NCBI GenBank assembly: GCA_001804865.1 | Contig: MHBK01000002.1 | Span: forward strand, 1 to 64,000 | Reading direction: 5' to 3' | Source: Lentisphaerae bacterium GWF2_57_35 | GTDB taxonomy: Bacteria > Verrucomicrobiota > Kiritimatiellia > CAIQIC01 > GWF2-57-35 | DNA: 64,000 bases | Part shown: positions 53,217-61,095 of the stretch, piece after piece | How positions within the stretch are numbered: position 1 is the first letter of the stretch | Layout: every line of letters begins with the position of its first letter | The notes under the pieces: model-generated | The model's database searches: none | The model's input: the letters and a program-made list of their open reading frames with translations, nothing else | Told to the model about the DNA's origin: nothing | Translations under genes and position numbers: made by a program

Positions 53217-54104
53217 TCAATCCTCATCTACGAGTCCGTCCGGGTAATAGAGTTTCCATTTCTCATCATACTTCCAAGTAGATTTCGCGTTGTGATCGAC
53301 AAAGAAGGTTTGTTTTGGAGGAAAGGCCTTATAGACCGCTGTCGCCTGCTCGCGCAGACCAAGCCGCTCGAGGAAAAAACCAATAGACTGGGCATAGGGA
53401 TAGATAAAGGACATTTGTCCGTAGATATCCAGGAGTTTTTGGATATTTAGTTTTTGCCGGGCATTCTTGAAATATTCGTACACGCTAATAATCCCCCCAT
53501 TATATTGAGGCCCCACAATAGCATCGATTAACGCCCGTTCTATGGAGGTAATTTGAGACCCCTCGGGACAGAGTCCATGTCGATCGCGAACGGGTATAAC
53601 TCCATATCTTGAATTCTTTGCCCGCTCAACCACCACAATCTCACACCCATTGCATTCAAAGACGCAGCGGGTATAACGGTGCGGTTTAATGAATGCACTG
53701 CGCAGTTTGTTGCCGGTTAAAGAAAGGTCGGCCTGAGATCTCCGTTTGGGCGCCGGCGATTCATGACCTACGTAGATAGACGTCGGAATCTGATTCGTTA
53801 ATGCGTGGAAATATATCGATGTCAGATTGCAGAAATATCCCGTCGGAAACATGGCGTAAGCCACTTCGTAGGGGCTCGTCTGGGCAAGGGGCCGAGAAGC
53901 ATACAGCGTAATGGTCTGAGTGTTTCTCGCCGTCAGACTGTACGACTTGATAATGCCCTCGGCTTCCAAGTCATGGATGAAATTTTGGACGATTTTGTAT
54001 TTCGTCATGCCCATGCCGTCTTCTGCGCGCCGAATCAATTGATCGTATCTTCGCGGCTCGCTGAAATGACTAAGCAGCTTCTTTGTGACCTCTTTAGAAA
54101 ACAT
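53217..54104 (-). CDS. AbiEi-like transcriptional regulator, orphan
   Basis: This 295-residue protein has an N-terminal winged helix (EVTKKLLSHFSEPRRYDQLI, IVQNFIHDLEAEGIIKSYSL) and a central AbiEi/DUF-type domain: SPYEVAYAMFPTGYFCNLTS, a linker ending RYTRCVFECNGCEIVVVERA, and TSIERALIDAIVGPQYNGGI. The last motif is the hallmark of AbiEi antitoxins of type IV systems, which repress their own promoter. The nucleotidyltransferase toxin AbiEii is not found on either side. A perfect 32-bp palindrome sits right before the start codon. Base composition is visibly lower in GC than that of neighbours, which points to acquisition. Confidence 0.75.
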   Translation of the reverse strand: MFSKEVTKKLLSHFSEPRRYDQLIRRAEDGMGMTKYKIVQNFIHDLEAEGIIKSYSLTARNTQTITLYASRPLAQTSPYEVAYAMFPTGYFCNLTSIYFHALTNQIPTSIYVGHESPAPKRRSQADLSLTGNKLRSAFIKPHRYTRCVFECNGCEIVVVERAKNSRYGVIPVRDRHGLCPEGSQITSIERALIDAIVGPQYNGGIISVYEYFKNARQKLNIQKLLDIYGQMSFIYPYAQSIGFFLERLGLREQATAVYKAFPPKQTFFVDHNAKSTWKYDEKWKLYYPDGLVDED

Positions 54105-54114
54105 GGCTTTATCC

Positions 54115-54146
54115 TGTGATACACTGTGTATACACAGTGTATCACA
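54115..54146. promoter_or_regulatory. perfect 32-bp palindromic operator, proximal
   Basis: The sequence is two-fold symmetric about 54130/54131 without a mismatch; the centre reads ACTGTGTATACACAGT. It covers the -10 hexamer of the leftward promoter (54141-54136) and ends 11 bases before the AbiEi-like start codon, so a bound repressor would block transcription. Confidence 0.8.
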
Positions 54147-54165
54147 TATTAATCAATTGCGTCAA
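54136..54165 (-). promoter_or_regulatory. promoter of the AbiEi-like gene
   Basis: Reading leftward: TTGACG (54165-54160), an 18-bp spacer, TACACT (54141-54136). The -10 lies within the proximal palindrome. Confidence 0.55.
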
Positions 54166-54178
54166 CAGGCAAAGCGAT

Positions 54179-54207
54179 TTGACAAATTGGTATGATCGGC
54201 ATATAGT
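54179..54207 (+). promoter_or_regulatory. rightward consensus promoter without a gene
   Basis: TTGACA (54179-54184), exactly 17 bp, TATAGT (54202-54207). It is one of the best promoter matches in the window, with its -10 inside the distal palindrome. The sequence to its right encodes nothing on the plus strand and runs against the PilZ terminator. Confidence 0.6.
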
Positions 54208-54228
54208 GTGTATACACACTATATGCCG
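54197..54228. promoter_or_regulatory. perfect 32-bp palindromic operator, distal
   Basis: It is symmetric about 54212/54213; the centre reads AGTGTGTATACACACT. It shares the core TGTGTATACACA with the proximal site but has different arms. The centres are 82 bp apart. Confidence 0.8.
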
Positions 54229-54244
54229 ACTAGGATCGGGAGGC

Positions 54245-54274
54245 AAAAGAAGAGACCTGCCGAAACAGGCTCTT
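54245..54274 (-). terminator. intrinsic terminator of the PilZ gene
   Basis: On the minus strand AGAGCCTG, a TTTCGG loop and CAGG with TCTCT form a bulged stem, followed by TCTTTT. It lies 18 bases after the PilZ stop and would end the purB-pilZ transcript. Confidence 0.6.
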
Positions 54275-54291
54275 AGCGGGCGGCATGGCGG

Positions 54292-54702
54292 TTATTTACT
54301 TCGCACGCTCATCTGGGCCAGTTTCATGGCCACCAAGTCCTTCCAGGCCGCGAGGGTCGTCGCGGGCGTATCGGTGAACTCCACGCCGACGGAATACGGC
54401 TGGATCCCGGACGCTTCCTTGACCCAGACCACCCGCCCCACGTGTTTGAAGGCGCCGGATGGGCTCTTCACCGCCACGCGCATTTCCAAGCGGGTGCCGA
54501 CCGGCACATCGGCGGAAACGTTAAAACGCATGCCTCCGGCCGACAAATCCTGCGTCGTGCAAAAGAATACTTTTTTCACCAGGGAGGGCGCCTCCGGCGC
54601 GGAAACGATGGTGACCGCCACGCTGTTGTTTTCGTAGATGCGAGGATGGATTCTCCGCTCCTGGTCTGCCTTTTTTTCGTTCAGCTTATTCGTCAAACTC
54701 AT
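54292..54702 (-). CDS. PilZ domain protein
   Basis: This 136-residue protein is made of one PilZ domain. The c-di-GMP motifs are present: RRxxxR as ERRIHPRIYE near the start and D/NxSxxG as TTQDLSAGGMRF. The rest follows the fold (VGTRLEMRVAVKSPSG, HVGRVVWVKEASG, YSVGVEF). It probably binds cyclic di-GMP and controls a partner. AGAGGGGG precedes the ATG. It lies 18 bases after purB on the same strand and is followed by a terminator. Confidence 0.93.
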   Translation of the reverse strand: MSLTNKLNEKKADQERRIHPRIYENNSVAVTIVSAPEAPSLVKKVFFCTTQDLSAGGMRFNVSADVPVGTRLEMRVAVKSPSGAFKHVGRVVWVKEASGIQPYSVGVEFTDTPATTLAAWKDLVAMKLAQMSVRSK

Positions 54703-54720
54703 GCATACCCCCTCTTGCGA

Positions 54721-56016
54721 TCAACCCAGTCCAACCGCCTTAAACGTCCGGTTGACGTCCCGGAAATGGGTCTTCAAATCGAAGGCCTTGGCCACGTCGG
54801 CGGCGTTCAGTTTCTTCATCGCCTCGGCGTCCTCCAGCAAAAGCTCCTGGAGCGGACGCTTGGTTTCCCAGCAGGCCATGGCATTGCGCTGAACGATCCG
54901 GTACGCCTCTTCGCGGCTGACGCCTTTTTCCGTCAGCAACAGCAGCACCTGCTGGGAATGGATCAGCCCGCCGGTCAGGTTCAGGTTTTTTTCCATCTGT
55001 TTCGGATAAACGTTGAGCGTCTCCACAAGCTGCGCGAGCTTGACCAGCATGTAATCCAGGGCAATGGTTGCATCCGGCACAATGACCCGCTCGGCGGACG
55101 AATGGGAGATGTCGCGCTCATGCCAGAGCGGAACGTTTTCCATCGCCGTCAGCGCGTAGCCGCGCAACAGGCGGGCCATGCCGCACAGCCGCTCCCCGAC
55201 GATCGGGTTTTTTTTGTGCGGCATCGCGGAAGATCCCTTCTGGCCCTTGCCGAAATATTCCTCCACCTCGAGCACTTCCGTCCGCTGGAGATGCCGGAAC
55301 TCCTGCGCCCAACGCTCGACCGACGTCCCCACCAAGGCCAGGGCGGTCATGAATTCCGCGTGCCGGTCGCGCTGGAGCACCTGCGTGGAAATGGCCGCGG
55401 GCTTGAGGCCCAGCTTCGTACAAACATACTTCTCCACAAACGGGTCCAAGTGCGCATGCGTGCCTACCGCGCCGGAAAGCTGGCCCACGCGGATAACTTC
55501 CCGGGCGGCCTCCAGCCGCCGGAGCGCCCGGCCGAATTCGTCGTACATCAGCGCCATTTTCAAGCCGAAGGTGATCGGTTCGGCATGAACGCCGTGCGAA
55601 CGGCCGATCATCGGCGTAAATTTATATTTTTTAGCCTTGGCGGCCGCGGCCTTGCGGACGGCTTTCACGTCCTGGATCAGCAAATCGGCGGCCTGGACCA
55701 TCAGCATGGAAAGCGAGGTGTCCAGGATGTCGGAGCTGGTCAGCCCCTTGTGAATATACCGGGCGGAAGGACCCACATACTCGGCCACGTTGGTCAGAAA
55801 AGCGATGACGTCGTGATTGACCTCGGCCTCGATCTCGTCGATGCGTTGAACGGTGAAGTTGGCTTTCTGCTTGATTTGCTTCAGGGCGGCGGCGGGAACC
55901 TGGCCCAGCTTGTTCATCGCCTCGCAGGCCATGACTTCAATTTGCAGCCAGGAGCGATACTTGTTCTCGTCCGTCCAGATTGCGCCCATTTCCTTGCGTG
56001 TATATCGGGAAATCAT
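54721..56016 (-). CDS. purB: adenylosuccinate lyase
   Basis: This 431-residue enzyme of the fumarase/aspartase superfamily splits adenylosuccinate to AMP and SAICAR to AICAR in purine synthesis. Seen are ISRYTRKEMGAIWTDENKYR at the start, GLTSSDILDTSLSM, MIGRSHGVHAEPITFGLKMA with the catalytic His region, and the flexible signature loop GSSAMPHKKNPIVGERLCGM. AAGGA precedes the ATG. The pilZ gene follows in the same operon. Confidence 0.97.
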   Translation of the reverse strand: MISRYTRKEMGAIWTDENKYRSWLQIEVMACEAMNKLGQVPAAALKQIKQKANFTVQRIDEIEAEVNHDVIAFLTNVAEYVGPSARYIHKGLTSSDILDTSLSMLMVQAADLLIQDVKAVRKAAAAKAKKYKFTPMIGRSHGVHAEPITFGLKMALMYDEFGRALRRLEAAREVIRVGQLSGAVGTHAHLDPFVEKYVCTKLGLKPAAISTQVLQRDRHAEFMTALALVGTSVERWAQEFRHLQRTEVLEVEEYFGKGQKGSSAMPHKKNPIVGERLCGMARLLRGYALTAMENVPLWHERDISHSSAERVIVPDATIALDYMLVKLAQLVETLNVYPKQMEKNLNLTGGLIHSQQVLLLLTEKGVSREEAYRIVQRNAMACWETKRPLQELLLEDAEAMKKLNAADVAKAFDLKTHFRDVNRTFKAVGLG

Positions 56017-56133
56017 ATTCTTCCTTTTCTCTCCTTAGGCCGCCATTCCAACGACCGCCTGTTCGTTTACGATAACAAATTGGCCCCGGCCGCGAAATAG
56101 GAATCTTCAAATCGCGTTCGACGTTTTCATACG

Positions 56134-56309
56134 CGCGCTCCAGCCATTGTAATTATGACATCCTCCAACAGGTGGACCGCGTTCTCCCTGCCCGCAACGC
56201 TTCGCGTAGCGATGCGCAGGCGGGCGAACGCGGTTTGACCTGAAAAAGAGCCCGTCTTCGGAGAAGCCGGGCCACCTTTTTAATTCATAATTACAATGGC
56301 TGCGCGCTC
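56134..56309. mobile_element. MITE B: 162-bp element with 18-bp inverted ends and 7-bp direct repeats
   Basis: CAGCCATTGTAATTATGA (56141-56158) is repeated exactly in inverse orientation at 56285-56302. CGCGCTC stands directly outside both ends (56134-56140 and 56303-56309), as a target-site duplication would. Inside lie a larger palindrome (ACCGCGTTC at 56176 against GAACGCGGT at 56226) and a GCCCG/CGGGC hairpin next to T5. There is no reading frame. It fills much of the 379-bp gap between the divergent purB and PhnD/PAS genes. Confidence 0.8.
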
Positions 56310-56395
56310 ATTCCAGGGTGGACAGTTTCAAGCGGCATGGTAATAATACCCGGACTTAGGTTGTAAAGGCCCTCCACTATGGAAAGGGAGGCAGT

Positions 56396-57883
56396 GTGAC
56401 TGAACGGTTTATTCGACGGCTTGGATTCTTCTTGGGAATATCGACTCTTATCCTTTTTTTTGCGCCGGCAGGCTCTTCTTCGGCCCAGACGCAACCATCA
56501 GCCGTACGGATCGGTTATTGGGCCACCGCCGAGGGCGAAGAATATCGCCCCCTGCTGGAGCAAACAGCGCAATACCTCACCGCCGCCATACCCGGATGCC
56601 ATTTCGAACTGGTCCCCCTGGACGCCGAACGCTTGTCCGTCCTGATCGACCAAGGCAAGCTGGATTTTGTTTTTCTCGATCCCGCCCTGTACGTTCAGTT
56701 GGAGGAACGCTGCTCCATCCAGCGGCTGGCCACCGCCCAACGTTTGTATCATGGAAAGAAATATTCCATGCTCGGCGGTACGGTCTTTTGCCTGAAAAGC
56801 CGTACGGACCTTTCCGGGCTGGCCGACCTGATGAAAGGAACCCTGTCCACCGTAAAAGGCGACACGCTGGGGGCCTGGCTTTCCGTGCTGCGGGAATTTC
56901 AAAGCCGCCGCTTCGATCCGGTGCGGACGTGCAAGCAGCTTGTCTTTACGGACACGGAAGCCGCCGCGGTGGAGAAAGTGCTCAAAGGCGAAGCGGACGC
57001 CGGCGCCGTGCGGGCCGGCGTTCTCGAGCGCATGACCGAGAAGCGCCTGATCCGTCTGAGCGATTTCCGGACGTTGTATTTCAAGGGCGCCCACACGCGC
57101 AACGGATCGGCGGGCTTCCCCTTTTTGGTCAGCACGCGGTTATATCCCGAATGGGCTTTCGCGGCCTGCGCCCGGACGTCGCGCGAGCTGACCCGACAGA
57201 CGGCGGCGGCCCTGCTCACGATGTCGGCGCCCTCCGAAGCGGGCGAGTCCTCTCCGCACATGAGCTGGACCATTCCCGATTCCTATGTCTCCGTGCACGA
57301 CTGCCTGAAGGACCTGCGCAGGTCGCCGTACGAAAACTACGGGAAAATAGCCCTTGGCGATGTGATCCGGCAATACATGTACTGGATTTTAGGCGCAGGG
57401 GTGTTGTTCATCCTGATGGTCATGGTTACCTCCTATGTCGCGCGATTGAACCGCGAATTGGTCCTGGAAATCGAAAACCGCAAGAAGGCCGACCTGTCCC
57501 TGCGCGAAAGCGTGGAGCGATTCCAGCATGTCGTTTCCTGCTCGATGGATTGGATCTGGGAGGCGAACGAGGAAGGCCGCTTTACGTATTCGAGCGCCAT
57601 CGTCAAGGAGATGTTGGGATACGAAGCGGACGAGATTGTCGGCAAGCAGTTCTATGACCTGTTCGCCGCGTCTGAAAAGGAAAAGAACCGCGCGAAGCCG
57701 AATGTCTTGTCGGCGCGGATGGATCGTCTGTTCCGGGAAAAACTCAAACTCCTGACGCAGGGGGGGCGCGTCGTCATCCACGAAATTTCGGCTGCGCCCG
57801 TGCTGAACACCAAGGGCAAGACGATCGGTTACCGCGGTGTGAACCGCGATGTGACCACGCAAGTCCGGTATGTGAAACTTTAA
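56396..57883 (+). CDS. PhnD-like binding domain fused to a PAS sensor, no kinase
   Basis: This 495-residue protein starts at GTG 56396 (GGGAGG upstream). It has a signal/anchor (LGFFLGISTLILFFAPAGSS) and a PhnD-like periplasmic binding domain (VRIGYWATAEGEEYRPLLEQ; KLDFVFLDPALYVQL; LKGEADAGAVRAGVLE). A membrane helix follows (YMYWILGAGVLFILMVMVTS), then a cytoplasmic PAS domain (RFQHVVSCSMDWIWEANEEG; IGYRGVNRDVTTQV). It ends there, with no HisKA or HATPase domain. The kinase follows two genes downstream in the same operon, which suggests a signal passed in trans. The ligand is likely a small anion such as a phosphonate or phosphite, by family analogy only. Confidence 0.85.
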   Translation: MTERFIRRLGFFLGISTLILFFAPAGSSSAQTQPSAVRIGYWATAEGEEYRPLLEQTAQYLTAAIPGCHFELVPLDAERLSVLIDQGKLDFVFLDPALYVQLEERCSIQRLATAQRLYHGKKYSMLGGTVFCLKSRTDLSGLADLMKGTLSTVKGDTLGAWLSVLREFQSRRFDPVRTCKQLVFTDTEAAAVEKVLKGEADAGAVRAGVLERMTEKRLIRLSDFRTLYFKGAHTRNGSAGFPFLVSTRLYPEWAFAACARTSRELTRQTAAALLTMSAPSEAGESSPHMSWTIPDSYVSVHDCLKDLRRSPYENYGKIALGDVIRQYMYWILGAGVLFILMVMVTSYVARLNRELVLEIENRKKADLSLRESVERFQHVVSCSMDWIWEANEEGRFTYSSAIVKEMLGYEADEIVGKQFYDLFAASEKEKNRAKPNVLSARMDRLFREKLKLLTQGGRVVIHEISAAPVLNTKGKTIGYRGVNRDVTTQVRYVKL

Positions 57884-57905
57884 CAGCCGGCAGGAACGAC
57901 CGTTC

Positions 57906-59069
57906 ATGAAAGAAACACAAGTCAAGGCCCATGCATCCGCCATCGATGTAACGACGCTGGAGCAGATGATTTCCGAATTGGGCTGCCTGTACGGCATCGA
58001 AAAGCTCCTTTCCGGCGAAGATCAAACCGCCGAAGTCGCCCTGCAGGCGACAGCCCGCATTCTGCCGAATGCCGCGTGCCGCGGACGGGACTGCTGCGTA
58101 CGGCTTTGCGTGGGAGAGCGAACCTACCTTTCGGACCGTTTCCAGGAATCGGCGCACGGGGAGTCCTTTCCTCTCCGCAGCGGAGACGTAATGGCCGGAA
58201 GTTTGGAGGTTTTTTGGACCGAACAGAAAGCCAAGGCCGGAGGCCTCACGGATTCGGAACGGGAGCTGCTGATCACCGCGGCCGACCGCCTGGGCCGGTT
58301 TCTCAACCAATGGCGGATGGAACAGGCGCTGCGTCAAAGTACCGAGCAGCTCCGCCGGGACCACGAGGAACGTCAAAAAGCCGAACGATGGCTGCAAGCC
58401 GTTTTGAATCTCTCGGCGGTCATCGCGGGCTGCCAGACCCAGGACGAAATCTGCCGCATGGTGGTCGAGGGCATCCGCGGCCAAATGGACCTCGACCGAT
58501 GCGGGCTTTTCCTGAGCGATCCTTACGATCCCCGTTTCTATGGAACGTATGGCACGGATATGAACGGGAAAACCACCAACGAACGCCATTATTACTGGGA
58601 TATCCGCAAGGAGCGCGACATCGAGGGTCTATTCGCAGGCATCCCTTTTAAAACCGGGTACCCATCGGGAAATCCCGAGCCGAAACCGGGCGAGATCGAC
58701 GCCGGCTCCAATCTTATCGCCCTGCGGCAGGCCGGCAAGGTGTTCGGGATCATCAGCGTCGACAACCGCATCACCCACCGGCCCATCTCTGCATCGCAAT
58801 TGTATCACATCTCCCTGCTGGCGGAGGTGCTGGGCAATGCCCTGCAGATCGCCGGAACGCGGTCGGAGTTGCGCGATTTGATCGAAAAAGCCAACCGGGC
58901 CAACGAAGAATTGGCCGACTTCAATCACGTCATGGTGGGCCGCGAAAATCGAATGATCGAGCTGAAGGAAGAAATCAACGAGCTGCTGGCCGAGCAGGGC
59001 AACCCGCCCCGTTATCCGCCCGTTTGGTCGGATGCGGAAACCGATCTGAACGAATGGAATTCCGTATGA
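57906..59069 (+). CDS. GAF-domain signalling protein, no output domain
   Basis: This 387-residue cytoplasmic protein has an N-terminal GAF-like half (MISELGCLYGIEKLLSGEDQ; RILPNAACRGRDCCVRLCVG) and a coiled-coil linker (RRDHEERQKAERWLQAVLNL). A second GAF follows (MDLDRCGLFLSDPYDPRFYG; NLIALRQAGKVFGIISVDNR), then a helical end (RENRMIELKEEINELLAEQG). No kinase, cyclase or phosphodiesterase is attached. Its stop overlaps the kinase start (ATGA). It probably supplies a second input to that kinase. Confidence 0.85.
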   Translation: MKETQVKAHASAIDVTTLEQMISELGCLYGIEKLLSGEDQTAEVALQATARILPNAACRGRDCCVRLCVGERTYLSDRFQESAHGESFPLRSGDVMAGSLEVFWTEQKAKAGGLTDSERELLITAADRLGRFLNQWRMEQALRQSTEQLRRDHEERQKAERWLQAVLNLSAVIAGCQTQDEICRMVVEGIRGQMDLDRCGLFLSDPYDPRFYGTYGTDMNGKTTNERHYYWDIRKERDIEGLFAGIPFKTGYPSGNPEPKPGEIDAGSNLIALRQAGKVFGIISVDNRITHRPISASQLYHISLLAEVLGNALQIAGTRSELRDLIEKANRANEELADFNHVMVGRENRMIELKEEINELLAEQGNPPRYPPVWSDAETDLNEWNSV

Positions 59070-60652
59070 CGCGGGATTTTACAAAACGCGTCGAACCCGC
59101 CTGGATTTCACCGTTCCGCAAATATGCGCCGGTGGCGCTGATTTTGTTGATCGGGGCTCTTTTGACCCAAACGATCATCATTCCCTTGTTCAACCGGGAG
59201 GGCGTTTCCTGGAACCTGTTGACCTGGACCGGGGTCGTCACGACCTATTCCGCCCTCGCCGCCCTTGGCGCTTATCTCTTCTTCTTGATTCGCGACATGA
59301 ACAAAGTCGAACGGAACGCCACCGAGGACATTACCGCCCTGTTCAAGGCCAACGAACAGTTGAGCACCATTCTTCGCTGCATCGGCGATGCCGTCATTAC
59401 GACCGGCGAAGAAGGAAACATCATTTTGATGAACGAAGCCGCCGAATACCTGACCGGCTGGACCCAGCAAGCCTGCGAGGGGCGGCAACTGGAGGAAATT
59501 TTCCATCTGTTGAATCAGGCAACCCGCGAACCGCTCTCCAATCCCTTCCCGCAGCTTCTCCAGAAAGGCCATCATCCGGTCGTCGACGAGCACGCCATCC
59601 TGACCGCGCGCGACGGAACCGAACGGGAGGTTTCCTTCAGCGCCACGCCGCTTTTGGATGTTGACCGGTGGCTGGTCGGAGTGGTGATGGTATTCCGCGA
59701 CGACAGCGCCCTGCGCCATGCCCAACGCCAGCGTGAAAGCCTGATCGGAGAGTTGTCGGCGACCAACGAAAAGCTCCGCTTCGAAGTGGCCAAAAGCGAG
59801 CAGGCCCGCCGGGCGGCTCTCAATCTCATGCAGGATGCCCAGCGCGCCCAGAATGCCCTGCGCGAAAGCGAAGAGCAATTGCGCCGGATCAACGAGCAAC
59901 TCCGCGAAAGCAATAACGCCCTGGAGGAATACGCCCATGTCGCTTCGCACGACCTCCAGGAACCGTTGCGAAAAATCGAGAGTTTCGCCCATCTGTTTAT
60001 GGAAGACTACGGCCCCAAGGTCGATGTCCAGGGACGCAAATACATCGATATCATGGTGGATGCCGCGCGACGCATGCGGCGGCTGATCAAGGACGTGCTG
60101 GCGCTGGCCGAGGCCGGCGCTTCCGAACGCCCCTTTGCGTCCGTCCCTCTCGACCGGGTCGTCAATACCGCCCGGGACAATCTTTCCGAACGCATCAAGG
60201 AGCGCCCGGTGGAAATCGTCGCGAATCCCCTGCCCATCGTGAACGGGGACGAAACCCAGTTGACCCGGCTTTTTCAAAATCTCATCGGCAATGCCCTTAA
60301 ATTCAACGATAAACGGACCCCGCGCGTCGAAATCCGGGCGGTGGAGCAGGCCTCCGGGTGGAAAATTTTCTTTGAGGACAACGGCATCGGCATGCATCCG
60401 GCCGAGGTCGGGAAAATATTCGCCCCCTTCAAACGACTGCACGGACGCAATCGCTACGAGGGCACCGGGATCGGCCTGGCCGTTTGCCGGAAAATTATTC
60501 ATCGGCACGGAGGCTCGATTGGTGTAGATTCGAATCCCGGGCAAGGCAGCACTTTTTGGCTGGTCATTCCTCGACAAGAATCGAAGGAACCCGGCGAAGA
60601 GACTACCCACGAGGGTCAAGAGAGGGATAAGCATGAGCAAAATAACAGTTGA
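59066..60652 (+). CDS. membrane PAS histidine kinase
   Basis: This 528-residue kinase has two N-terminal helices (YAPVALILLIGALLTQTIII; YSALAALGAYLFFLIRDM) and a PAS domain (LSTILRCIGDAVITTGEEGN; LLDVDRWLVGVVMVFRDD). A coiled coil leads to the phytochrome-type HisKA box EYAHVASHDLQEPLRKIESF. The HATPase has N box LFQNLIGNALKFND, FFEDNGIGMHP, FKRLHGRNRYEGTGIGLAVC. The start ATG overlaps the GAF gene stop. Its end overlaps the receiver gene by 20 bases. Confidence 0.93.
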   Translation: MTRDFTKRVEPAWISPFRKYAPVALILLIGALLTQTIIIPLFNREGVSWNLLTWTGVVTTYSALAALGAYLFFLIRDMNKVERNATEDITALFKANEQLSTILRCIGDAVITTGEEGNIILMNEAAEYLTGWTQQACEGRQLEEIFHLLNQATREPLSNPFPQLLQKGHHPVVDEHAILTARDGTEREVSFSATPLLDVDRWLVGVVMVFRDDSALRHAQRQRESLIGELSATNEKLRFEVAKSEQARRAALNLMQDAQRAQNALRESEEQLRRINEQLRESNNALEEYAHVASHDLQEPLRKIESFAHLFMEDYGPKVDVQGRKYIDIMVDAARRMRRLIKDVLALAEAGASERPFASVPLDRVVNTARDNLSERIKERPVEIVANPLPIVNGDETQLTRLFQNLIGNALKFNDKRTPRVEIRAVEQASGWKIFFEDNGIGMHPAEVGKIFAPFKRLHGRNRYEGTGIGLAVCRKIIHRHGGSIGVDSNPGQGSTFWLVIPRQESKEPGEETTHEGQERDKHEQNNS

Positions 60653-61079
60653 AGCCATACGAATATTATTGATCGAAGACGACGAAGAGGACGTCCTGCT
60701 GGCGCAAAGGGCGCTGACCAAGGGAAACATCTGGAACAAGGTGGACGTAGTGCGAAACGGACAGGAGGCGCTGGATTATCTGTACCACCGCAATCAATAC
60801 GCGGACAAAGACGCCTTTCCTCTGCCCGGGTTGATCCTGTTGGACCTGAGCCTGCCCGGCATCGACGGGCGCGATGTCCTCGAAAAACTTCAGCAAGATC
60901 CCGAACGCAAACAAATTCCGATTGCCATCGTCAGCACGTCCGACTATGAAAAGGATATCGAATTTGGCCGCGCGCACGGGGTGCAGCACTACATCATCAA
61001 ACCGGCCCAGCCGGAAAATATCATGATGGCCATTGGGGAAATCTCCAAATTCAGGGTTATCTTAGGCAATGTTACGTAA
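60633..61079 (+). CDS. Rcp1-type single-domain response regulator
   Basis: This 148-residue receiver has IRILLIEDDEEDVLLAQRAL, GLILLDLSLPGIDGRDVLEK with the phospho-Asp, AIVSTSDYEKD, and YIIKPAQPENI with Lys. The inserted loop LYHRNQYADKDAFPLPGLI is typical of receivers paired with phytochrome-like kinases. GAGAGGG precedes the ATG. Its start lies within the kinase gene, so the pair is coupled. The output is presumably a protein target, since no DNA-binding domain follows. Confidence 0.94.
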   Translation: MSKITVEAIRILLIEDDEEDVLLAQRALTKGNIWNKVDVVRNGQEALDYLYHRNQYADKDAFPLPGLILLDLSLPGIDGRDVLEKLQQDPERKQIPIAIVSTSDYEKDIEFGRAHGVQHYIIKPAQPENIMMAIGEISKFRVILGNVT

Positions 61080-61095
61080 AAGGAAGTGACCGGGC

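Noticed and set aside
53133..54104. Complete AbiE type IV toxin-antitoxin system
   Set aside because: Only the AbiEi-like protein is present. No AbiEii nucleotidyltransferase is encoded on either side.
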